64,000 bases of DNA, taken from Lates calcarifer (taxonomy: Eukaryota > Chordata > Actinopteri > Centropomidae). This document shows, piece by piece, positions 31,001 to 43,000 of the stretch. The stretch is taken from the NCBI RefSeq assembly GCF_001640805.2, contig NC_066851.1, positions 10,375,550 to 10,439,549 on the forward strand, given 5' to 3'. Both the position numbers and the translations under genes were made by a program. Each line of letters starts with the position of its first letter. Position 1 is the stretch's first letter. The notes beneath the pieces were generated by a model. It saw nothing but the letters and a program-made list of their open reading frames with translations. It did not search any database and had not been told where the DNA came from.

Positions 31001-34000
31001 TCAATATCTGAGTGAAACGTGTGCACACCAGCAGAGAAATACTTAGACATCACTATAACACTAAATAATATGTGGTGGGAATTCAGTCGCACAGCAAAGG
31101 AGTTTTAATGGTGAGTCGACAAACTGCCCAGATGTGTTGAGTAAGTCTTTCAATAGTCATTACAGCACAAGTGATTTATACTGAATGAGCTGGAGGCTAG
31201 ATTTACCTTCACACCTCCTCCGGTCTTGAGACACTCTGTAGCCATTCTTACACCTGGTGCAGGTGTAGGATCCCTCTGTGTTGGCACACACCCCATGTTG
31301 ACACACGTCACCCTGGGCACACTCATCCACATCTGAAAACAAAGCGACCAAATTCACCACAAATGAGCAGAAAAATCATCACTATCCACCAATGTTTGTC
31401 CAAAACTGCAGTTTAGTGTTAATTATTACACAGCAGATTTCATACCTTCACATCTCAGTCCATCAACAGATGGTCCAAACCCAGGCTTGCAGTTCTGGCA
31501 AGTGTAGGAACCTGCTGTGTTGATGCAAATTCCCGCGGGGCACACATTACCAGTTGCGCACTCATTGACATCTAACAAAAAGAAATAATTTGCAGACATT
31601 ATGCTGCTGTCGAGAGAGTGCCACAAGCAGAGGAGAATGCAGTGATGAGTTACACCCAACAGCTCTAGATAATCCTTTGCAGACCTTCACAAGCTTTGCT
31701 GTCGGAGGTGACTTGGTAACCATGGTTACAGGTGCATTTGTGGGTGCCGTCCAGATTGACGCAGCGGCCGTGGAGACAGACTGCCGGGAGCAGACACTCA
31801 TCCACATCTGGAGGGGAGATACAGAGGGGTAAAAAAAGGGGGCATCAGTGAAATCAAGACAACTGCTAACTCTTTGTAGCCTTTTTATAAACCTTCAATG
31901 GTGCCGCAAGGCTTCTGTAGTAGCACTGTGGAGAACTACTTACAGAGCTACTACTTCGATATGGAACGTTAATAATGTTTGACTAGCCCTCTGACAGACA
32001 GTTACCTTGGCAAACGTTGTCCGCTGAGAGTTTGTAGCCTTGGAAACAGTTGCACCTATAGGAGCCCTCAGTGTTGACACACCTACCACTACCACACACG
32101 GTTTGGTTCAAGCACTCGTTTACATCTGAGGACAGAGAGGATCAGAACAGGACACGTAGTTACACAGTGTGATTAAAGACAATAGATTTCAAGGACTATT
32201 TCTTTGGGATGAAGTAGTTCCAATGGAAAATGGAATTTTTAAATGCCTTAACAAACTTTACCTCCATTGTGTCTGGGTTAAGGAAGAGAACCCAAACAGA
32301 TACATCCAAAGGACTATTTGCATGGTAAGTAGGTACCACTGAGGGTAAATAATATTTTTTGTAATTTGAGTGACCTAAACTTTCAAGATAAAATACAAGC
32401 TTTATGAAAACAGCCTTTGCAGCAGGAAACATTTATAAATACAGACCTGCATACAAACTAAAGGCTACATAAGCACAGTACCACAGTAAAGGGGGAAACA
32501 ATCACAGCTTAATTAGTGTACAAAATGAGTGCAAAGCAGCAGCCATTAAATTACATCAGTGCACAGACCATTCATGAAGACCTTTTACTATTTGCAGCAG
32601 TAGCTGTCTTTTCCACTTCACGAGTCAGAACAGTTGACCCAGGAATTATATTTGTGGAAAACCTCATGCAGAAATAATGTTTTATAGTGGAATTTACCAA
32701 GTGTTAACAATGGCAAGTATTTCAGTTTTCATGGAGGCACAGAGACAGAAGTCAACAGAAGTCTGATTACATGAGTGTAAGAGACAAAAAAGGAGACATT
32801 AAAAGAGGAAGGGGGGGGGGGGACTATTTGTCTACAAAGGAGGTGGAGAGAGGACATTACCGAGATGTGATTGAGGTTCTGAAACAGAGAGCTTGCACAG
32901 TGAAAACACAGCGCAAGAGTCACAGACTGGATTTTGTTTGCCCAGCTGTGGGCACTGCCAGACGTCTGTCAGTGTGGCCCAATGCTTTGTTTCTGCAATC
33001 ATCCGGCTTCTCTCAAGCTTCCACGATAAGCCCTGACAAGGGAACGGAGCTGTTTTCTCTATCACACCAGCAATTAGGCTTATCCATGATTCGGCCAATT
33101 GGGCCCAAACTACTGAGCTACCGTCAATTGACTGAAGCAAATACTGGAAACCCAGCGCTCATGTTGCTTGTTTTATGTGACTCCCACAGCGCCATACGTA
33201 TACTGTGTGGGACTGTTAGCGCTGCATGGGTGGATGTTGGGAGTAAAAATATTTACCTCCAGCGTTATCCCTCATTTACAGAGTTCCTCTAAGTTACTAT
33301 TTATACACCACAGATTTACAAGGAATGAATAGTACTAATGAACTAACAAAAAGAAAGTAGGTGAAGTGGTGTTTTCTTTGGAGGCAAGGAACTCACGAGA
33401 TGTTAAACAAGGGCATCAGTCGTCAGAGAAATTGATTATAAAGAGCTCCAAAGTACTAGTAAAGTTCATTTTCATATTTTCCATCCTCATTTGGTCTTAA
33501 AGCTTTTCACATTTCTGGAATCCTCACTCCAGGAGCTTAGGTTTCCAAACAAATTAGGGGCGCAAGGTCTTAAAGAGGGGATGTGGTAAGTAACACCAGT
33601 CAGGCTGTTATGTAACATGGACACTGTCAGGCTGTGAGCTGCTAGCGCGTTAGCTTAAAAGAAACATGCAGCAAATTTAGTTTGTGTATTCAAATCTAAT
33701 AATCTGCAGTAAGAGTTTTACAGTGGACAACGACAACACTATGGGTGAGTGAGAGAATTTATTTGCATGTCGAGACCTCTTCTCCGTGGGAAAACTGACC
33801 CTCTGACCTCCTCATACATCTCCCGTCCTCTCACCTAGCTCTGCAGCGGTAATGAAGCCTCGCTGGCCTCCGCCGGCCCCGACAGTGCAGTGGCCAGAGC
33901 TCTCCAACAATAATACGCTGTTTGTTCAAGGCTGTGGCCAAGAGAAAATATTTGGACTCTCCCAAATTGAAGTATTATAAACAATCTTTTTACGGGGGCC

Positions 34001-37000
34001 GGTGATATCGAAAGATCAGCAATAACAGGGGGAATGTGTTTAAACAATATTGGGGATATGCGGAGGCTGCTGGGTGGAGGAGCTGATATATCATACGTGG
34101 AAACACTGAATGGAGAGAGAGGGTGGAGGGTTGTGCTCGGCCCACGCAATGTAGCCATCATCGTTGTGGTTACGGGCTGTCATGTGGGCCCAGTAGTTGT
34201 TCACACTGGACATAAAACATCCAATATAAAGTCTTTGGAGACATAAAATACAATTTATTTTATATAATGTTGAGCAGTTGGAGTGTCCCTTTGAACCTTT
34301 GAGCAAAAAGCTTAGCTCAACTCAGTGAAATGAATTCAACTGTTTCTGTTAGGTGAACTGTACTGCATCATAGGCTGTCAACAGGTCTTTAACGGCACGG
34401 CTTGTTGCCATGCCGCCTTGGGTTTTTTTTTTTTTTTTTTTTTGGTGATGCCAACCGGGAGCAGCCGTTTCATCTACGTAAATGTTACCTAATACAGGAA
34501 GCTTTTACAGCATAAGAGGGAAACCCAGCTTATTTCCATGCAGTGGTCGGAAAAACCCTAAGGAGTTTGGGTAGCGGCGGTGGTGGTGCTGTGACGGGAG
34601 TGTGGGGTTGCCTTACCCACACATCTCTCACTGACAGGCCTGAAGCCCGGGCCGCAGCCCTGGCACTGGAAGGAGCCGAGAGTGTTGACGCAGAAACCTT
34701 CGGGACAGGAGCTGGGATCTCTGCACTCGTCTACATCTGTTCGGGGGGTTGGGACATGAAAATAATCATTTGAATGAGTTGTTTTAAAACAATGTGCACA
34801 TGCATGGAAGGAAGAGGGTGGAAGGTCACAAATGCTAATATACACAAACACAAAATCTCTCAGTCACGAACTGAGCTAGACTTTCTCATAGTTTTCCTCC
34901 TGGCTTTGACCAAAGGAAAATACATGTGTTTTGTTACACAGTAATTCATGGCTGAACACAAAAAGGTCTGGATTGTGCTGTTATATGAATCTGACTGTGT
35001 GCGTAGGTGTTTGTGTGTGCGCGCATGTCACCTTCACACAGGCCTCTCCAAGACTCGGCGTAGCCAGTGTTGCATTCACAGGTGTAAGATCCCTCTGTGT
35101 TGACGCAATTCCCATTCTGGCACTTGTTGGGCATGGTGCACTCATTAATGTCTGCCAGTTTGAATGAAAACCAAGGAGAGCAGAAAAGAAAGTGACTATT
35201 GTGTTCCACAGCATTAATTAGGGCAGGATGCTTTCTAAATGAACAGCGCTGACAGACAAGAACTTGCTAACAGCAGCCTGTGGTGGCTTTCATCCACTGG
35301 AAACATTATATCTCTTGCTGTCACTTGTCACTGTGTCTCACCTTGACAGAACTTCCTGTTCTGGGTGATCACCTGGCTGTAGCCACTGTAGCACTGACAG
35401 GTGTAGGAGCCGTAGCTGTTCACGCAGCGGCCCCTCCCTTCACAGGGGTCCTCGTCACACTCGTTTACATCTATGAGGGGGGACAGAGAAAGGATGTAAA
35501 GACGGAGAAGGAGAGTATAAGAGGTCGAATGCGACATGACATTGCAGTTCCTTTTCACCAGCAGAGACTGTACACTTTCCAAGACCTGACTCTGGAGCTC
35601 CTCTACTATACAGGCATTCCTCAGTGATGGGCCTGAGCCCAGCCGAGTGGAGCAGAGGCTCCGGCCAAGGCCTTCACTGTGAGGTAAGGGATCACAGCAC
35701 CGTGGCAGCTCTTTGGATGGCCTGTACGCTGTTGTCAGGCATCACGGAACAGGTCAACATAAACAAACGGATCCCTTTCATTTTGGCTCGCTTCGTTTCT
35801 CAAGGCTTCTGTGCCGTGTAATGTTTGGTGTTGAAGACTTGCTTGCACTGAGATGATGATAGACAGAGCCGCTGGGGCCTCGGGTGTCAGCATGTGTGTG
35901 TCTGTGTGTGCCCCTCCTTCTCTTCGAGTGTCCCACCGTTACCCCTGTCTTACTCCATCTCCCTCTTTCCCCTCTCTGTCTCTATCCAGTTGTTGCTCAC
36001 CAATGCAGTTGGTCTGCAGCGCGCTGAGCTTGAATCCCGGCTCACACTGGCAGGTGTAGCCAGTCTGCACAGGAATACATTTCCCACGACCACATATGGC
36101 GGGGGTGGTGGCACACTTGTCAATCCCTAAAAGAAAAGCCACAGAGATGTGCACAGTCATTACTCAGAAAGCAGACAAGAATATTTTTGACCCGAGCTTA
36201 CACAACATTACAGACACTGTAAAAAATAAAAAGTGCATTCCAGTAACACATGTTGTTCTCCATGGGAACCCATCTTGCTGTTTTATAGGTGGGGTCTTGG
36301 ATGAGAGGACAGGTTTTACAGCACTGTAGTGTTCTAACAGGTGGTATGGAGCGCTTACAAAAGGGTCGATGAGAAACAGGTCATGCACAGTAGAGCCTGA
36401 CATTAGTGTTGTTCTTGCCTTTTTCCGTCCAAATGGACTGTGGTAAAACAAAGACACTGAACTGGGGCCCTGTGTATGACTAAGGAGGAAAAAACTAACT
36501 ACAGTATGTCTTTTTCTATAGGATTAACGTATATTCTCCTCACTTCTTTAACTGCCCTGTCGCTCTTCAGCTCACTCTCTCTATCACCCAAACACACTTT
36601 CACTCTGTCTTTCCTTCTTCCTGCGTTTGTCATAAACCTGGCCTCTGTCCACTCAGGATAGCTCCCCCTTCCAAGAGGCACACTCTTTCTTGGTTTCTCG
36701 CCCTCTCAACCTCTGTGCAGCGCAGCATCTTCAAGCCAACTTGGCTTTGAGAAAAGGGGTCAAATAAAAGCATAATACAAGTTCTCCCCAGCTTAAACTT
36801 TGGGTCAGGCTGCAAAAATGCCTCATGAGATATGCCGCTGTCTGCCAGCAGTTGACAGAGAGCGTAAAAAATGAAGAGATCAGCTTCATGCTGTTTTTGT
36901 GCACCGTTGTCCTACAGCTCCGTACCCACCTGGTGATTTTAGATTTGTGTATCCAGTGTTTCAAAAAAGCCTCAGTGTTTAATACATGTATTCTAATGCA

Positions 37001-40000
37001 TGTTTTACCTGTGACTGAGACCGTTTGGGTCGTGTCCTTTGGATCTGGTCCCTGGTCGATGATGGAGGAGTCTGGAGTCTCTGTGAAGGGGGATTGAGGG
37101 AGTGGGTGAGTGCGAATACAAAGAACCACTAAGGCTGTCTCACAGAGTAAATTATCATTCTCCACAGCCATTATGATACACTGCTTGTTTTCCCAACCAC
37201 TACTGCCTTAGCTGTCGCTCACTAGGCGGCTGTATAAAAATGATCTACTCTTTTTCTCCAGGCTAAAAACAGTACAATGACCAAAATAAATCAAGTAGAC
37301 TCATTGAATGTAGGCAACCTTCAGACTTTAATGTCAATGTTTTCACTGGCATGAGGGCAGAGCAGACAAGGACTGAGACTGCCACTGCTGTGCAGGAGTG
37401 AGCAATTTATAGAAATCACATAGCATGTCTGTGCCTGACAGATACTACTATAAGGCCATTGAGGTTAGAGACACTAAATAAAACCACACCTGTGATCTGT
37501 GTGACTAAAGCCAAGAAAAAAATACCTGGGTATTTCAGTGGTGAGTCAGTCACAACAGCTGGCTATAAAAAAAAAAAGGAAGAAAGAAAACATTACGTGT
37601 CAAAAAAAAAAAAAGGATTTTGGTTACATTTTTCATTATTCATATTCATATAGTATGTCTTGTCATCGTATTTAGTGCTAATTAGATGTGTGTATCTAAC
37701 AAAATGTGGTCTGAATAAGTTATATAATCATAACAAACCCTCCAGCTGAGATAGCTAGAGCATATCGTTCTAAGATAAACATTTCAAAAGCGTGTGCCAG
37801 GCGGCTGACAGGGAGGGAGAACTTACCGGGCTCAGAATTTCCACATCTGCCACCAGACAGAAAGAAGAGGAAAAGTCTATCAGTAGCAAAAACTGACATT
37901 CTGTTCACATTAACAAGCACTACAAACGACACACACCAAGAAACCCATGTTCTCTTTGAGCACTTGACTTGCAGCTTTGGAGGTCTTTAATTCTAATAAA
38001 ACAAAGCTTACCTCACATTTATCCTTTAAGCCCGACAGAGGAAATGTATCATAAAAGCAGCGCAGACTACCGGTCAAGGAAAAATGCAAAGAGAGATGTG
38101 GAAATAGATATCTCTGATAATGAAGACAAAAATCCCTAATATTTACAAAATTGTCTCCTTGTATAAATCAAAATGTCACAGCTTTGCCAGTAAAGTATCT
38201 CACAAGCATTACATCAGGAAGATACATTTACAGAAAATCCAGCAGATTTAGGTGTATGGTCACTGTGGATTACTTGTGTGCATTGCTGTGATGCTTACAG
38301 GGGTTTCATTTTGATGGATGGTGAACAGGAGTACTCCTCTGACTATGTTCGACGTTGGGATCAAGCATTTATTTGTGGAGCTCAAAACATCCTGTTGATG
38401 TTTGGATTCTTACAAAAGAAGCTAATCCATTTACATCCTGTGGAAAAAAAAATTCCTATTGTGCAATTGCTCAGCTGCCCTGCATTGTTTATGCCACGAG
38501 TTGTGGTAAAAATATTCGAGTGGTTAAGTGAATACCATGTTTGGATAACTCTGAAGCCTAAGTGCATAATATGTACAGAACATTCAGCAGCAGCAACTAT
38601 TCATCTCTTTACCATTCAGAGTAAACATTTACCAACTTAAAAGTCAACTTGGCAGAGCTTTCATGTACCAAGCATTTCAGTCTCACCTTCCGGCTGTTTA
38701 GGTGTCTCTCTGGCTGGCTGAGAGGGATAGAGAGGCTGCTGCGGAGTCAGAGGGTACCGGGGCGCTTGTGGTGTCTCAGGGAGCTCAAAGTATTGGGGCA
38801 CTTGTGGCGTCTGCGGGTAGGTGGGGAATTGCGGCTCGCTGGGTGTCAGCAGCTCAGGGTGGGAGGATGGAGGCTGAGGATAAGTGGGACTCTGCTCCTC
38901 CCATGACACTCCTGTGCTCTGCAGCTCTTCTTCCTCCAGTTGCCTGAGAGAAATCTGCACGTCAGAGCGTGAGTATGTATACCCATGTCCGGCCGGGCAT
39001 ATCTCCTTGAAATGGTCTGTGGGGTGGGAAACACATCAGCAAAACAATGAGCCATAGAAAACATTGCCTCTGTGTCGTGCTCTCGGGCTCCTGTGGCTAA
39101 CATAAAACGCTGCCAGAGTGTAATTGTGGCTCATATTTCCAGTCTGATGTTCACAGCAATACCATAAGCCATCCGTGTAATACTGTTATGTTGAGCATGC
39201 TGTGCTTTACTGTGTGCTGTGAATGAGGGGGGTCGGGTTTCGGCGAATTGCTGCAGAACTAGCGAGCTGGCAAGTCAGTAGCAGCTGTCACAGAGGGCTA
39301 CCAGGGAGGGGATTTGGAGAGATTGGGGGATATCTGCAAACAAACAGACACGGCCATGCCAGTGGGGGAAGTAGAGGATCATGTAATACTAACTGACCTT
39401 TGAACTCTTTGGAGTAGAGGCGTGTGAGTGAGAAGCTAATGGAGGATTGGCTGGTTACTTAAAAGGAGGGAGACTGCACCTCTTTGTGTCCGAGCCCAAC
39501 AAACCTCAGCAATGGTGAATCCATTACAAGTGAGAAGCACTGTGTCCCCTACCTGACCTGAAACCAGCAACCCTACGCCAAAAGAGTCTGGAATAGAGAT
39601 ACGAGTAATGACAGATATGTGGTCGCTGTAAATGCTTGTGTAAATGCAGGAAACGTGGATATGATAAGCTACTGAATGATGAATTTAAAGTGGAGGAGGG
39701 AAATGGGGCACTATATGATCAGGAGCCACATCAGAGAAGTAAATATGGAATGAAAGTTAGTAGGCTCCTGTTACTGAGTCACAAGACATGGGCCTGGCTG
39801 CTCTGTTCAGAACACAGCTCTAACAGCTTGTCAGGCTGCACAAAAAGCCAGCGTCCGAAATAATCAGAGGCTGTGTGTCTGTGTGCTGTGTCAGTGCTGG
39901 CTGAGCAGCACCAAGGAGGTCTGTGTCTGTGATATCTGATCCATGACAATCCCTATGAATCACTGGCCAGTACAGACACTCCATAAAACCAGCCTGTTTC

Positions 40001-43000
40001 TCTCAGAGACTTTGAAGATTAGATCAGTATGAAAAAAAAAAGAAAAAAGATGACAACTACTTCCCATGTTTCACTTGGCCAAGCTATTTATTTCTGCTGT
40101 GAAGCTTTGCTGGTCTATTAGTGGGGTTTCTCTCTGGAGGTTGGAGTGATAACACAAGACTGACTCCCACTATTATGTAGCCTCCAAAATATGAAAACTG
40201 TTATGTTTTTGGTCCTTTTCCACTCCAAACACATTTGGTTATTTTGAACTGCTTTACACGCCTGGCAGAGAGCAAAAATGGTGACTGAGTGGTAAATATT
40301 ATTTGCCTGTGCTTTCCACCACCATTGCTAGCCCTTGCGGAAGATTACATATGACATCTTATATCTGCAAAAGTGTTTAACGCAGTTAAATAGTTTTTCA
40401 GCAAGTATAGTAAAAACCAGATACGGACGGTTAAGTTTGCAGATGGATGAAAAGCTAAGTCTCTGGGAGGAATTGGGATACATGCAGGAGCAGTAGGGGG
40501 GTGGCTTTTGACTGTACCTGATCCTGGCAAAGGGCAGCGGTCACACCCAGCACCCCAGGCCTTGCCCACTCTGCTGCAGCAGCAGATCTGCTTGGTGATG
40601 TGTTGAGCGAGCGGCAGGGAGCATGTGCCAGCTGACACCGATCGGTAGCATAACGCCCTCTGGTCTGACACAGCCTTGTCCGCTGAGGAGAGATTCAATA
40701 CCATCATGTCAACCAATAGAATACATAAGAACACAGTCACAACTTTAGGTAATGAGTTGTAATGGGCAGTACTTACAGACACAGTGACTCCTGGCAGCAT
40801 CTAACATGAAGCCCGGTTTACATGTGCACCTGTAGCTTCCCTTGGTGTTGAGACATTCAGCATTCTTACAGAGCCCAGGCAACAGGCACTCATTGATGTC
40901 TGAGAAATATGCAATACGTCAGTCATGCAGTATCTAGTGCATTCTGATTATGGAAATATCATGAAGTCATATTTTTCCCCTGACAAAGATGTTTTTGAAC
41001 TCACACTGAACCCCCTCAACCAAACTTGGTACAAGTATCAATATCAGATTTACTGCTCTGGATTTCACATTGAGTACACAGAACATTCATTCTCGCGGAC
41101 CAGCAGCAATGATGTAAAGGCTTTCAAAAACATTTACACCTTGAGAGGTTACAAATTATATTGCAATAGATCATGTAGTCAAAACCACCAGCTGCTGGGA
41201 GGTGATGAAAAATGGAACCTTTTGGGTTACGCTGTTGGATGAAAGCAAGGAGGAGTGATGGCATGGAGGAAACATGCACTATAAATCTGAACACTGTAGA
41301 CCAGAAGACATTCAAACCCATGTATCCTTCTGACTGCAAGATATTACAAGCTGACAAGGCTGTGGTAACGTTGACGTTGAAATCTGGGCAGTCACGCAGA
41401 CACAGAGGAAATCGCAGGATGTTTTAGATTATCATCTTCCTCAGCATCTTTCCATTACAGAGTCCAACAAGGTCACAGCATCCTCAGCTTACGTTCAATG
41501 AGTGAAAGTTTTCCCCTTTGTCTGACCTGAGCTGGAGCGATACAGTGGTCAGCGGAGTTTGCTTATTGCTCCCACAGCTCTTGAGTCACTAAGCCAAATG
41601 GAGGCAAGCTAGCCAGTTAATGTGCCAGCCAGGAGCATAGGGGGACATATTTCAGGCGCTTAGTCATGCGATCACACTGGGACCAGGCAAAGTTTGTTGT
41701 TCTACCGTGTTAAACAAAGAGTACATCATTAGGTCTTTTCCCATTGCTTTGACGACTGGAACTCGACAGCCTGCCACCACAGATTTTCCCAATTCTAATT
41801 AATCTGCTCTTGTTTTGTTGTTTTGCTTCCTGCTGGAAAAAGTGAGCTTATAAGGGATTGAGGCTGATAAATTCTGTGGACTGAAGCAAATCCAGGGAAT
41901 GCCTCAATGTCCCCTTTGTGGTGCAGTTGTTTCTTCTTTTCTATCTCTGTTTCCCTTTGTTTTTCCATTTCTCTTTGCTCTTTTCTATCTCTCTAAGGAG
42001 GGACTTGCTCTAAAAACTAAAAGCCGGCCTTATGATGACAAAGCCTCCAGCCTCCTTAAACGTTAGGAGAATGTAAACAAGCCGGCGTCTCTGTTAGCAA
42101 AAGAGACCCGTTTGGATGAGTAAGGATGAGGCGTGTACTGTGAAGACGATGAAGCAGACCGCAGATGTCATGCCTGTCTCTGCTCGCACTATAAAGACTG
42201 GAACAACAATATTATGTGGTTTCGTTTAAGCAGCATGCTATCTGGTCAGAGTTCAGGTCAGTGTTGGGCTCAGCCTTCATCACATGGGGTCCTTAATCCA
42301 TGGTTCGGTTGAGTCCCAGATTAGTGCTATTGTTACAGTCTGCTGGTGGGTTGATTGGGATTGAACCTGACTTCCATGACAACCTGTCATGACCAGCACT
42401 AATCTCAACATCTATTTTGAATTCATGCTTGGTTGCTCTCACTGACAAATAGTCCTGGTGGTAAAAACTCACAAGTGTCCGTCAACAGCTGTTATCATGA
42501 CTGTCTTTATTGTTTAATGACACATATTGATGACTGCAATTCTTCCAAATAGTTCCCTAATTCTGGCTTAAGTGTCAACCAGTCTGCTGCGACCTTACCT
42601 GACCTTGCCCGCTCTTAACTTCTGGAAAAATCAAGACTCACATAAACACCTGCAGAATTATTTATGGAGACTGTAAAGGAAATTGGCAACATTACTCTCT
42701 TTATTATGTATTGGCTGTTATGGCCAAAGGGAGCACCTTATGACTACTTTGGAAGTCTCAAACCAGACATAACTTGCAGGGCCAAAATTCATCCATTTAG
42801 AGACTGCGAATGCACATTCTCAAAACACAGCCAAAGCAGCCATTACTGGGAATTTTCACAGGCAAATTCCTGCCTTATAAACCTGATATATCTGGGTCTT
42901 ACCCTGTTGACCCAGGCGATATTCAGTGTGATAAATATCAAATGTCACTGTTTTAAATTTGTTTGTAACTTTTAAGTTCATCCAAAATGTCAAAAGAGTT

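Noticed and set aside
32771..33292. 173-codon plus-strand open frame in an ltbp2 intron
   Set aside because: Includes a G-run and low-complexity start; no protein features, opposite strand to the host gene.
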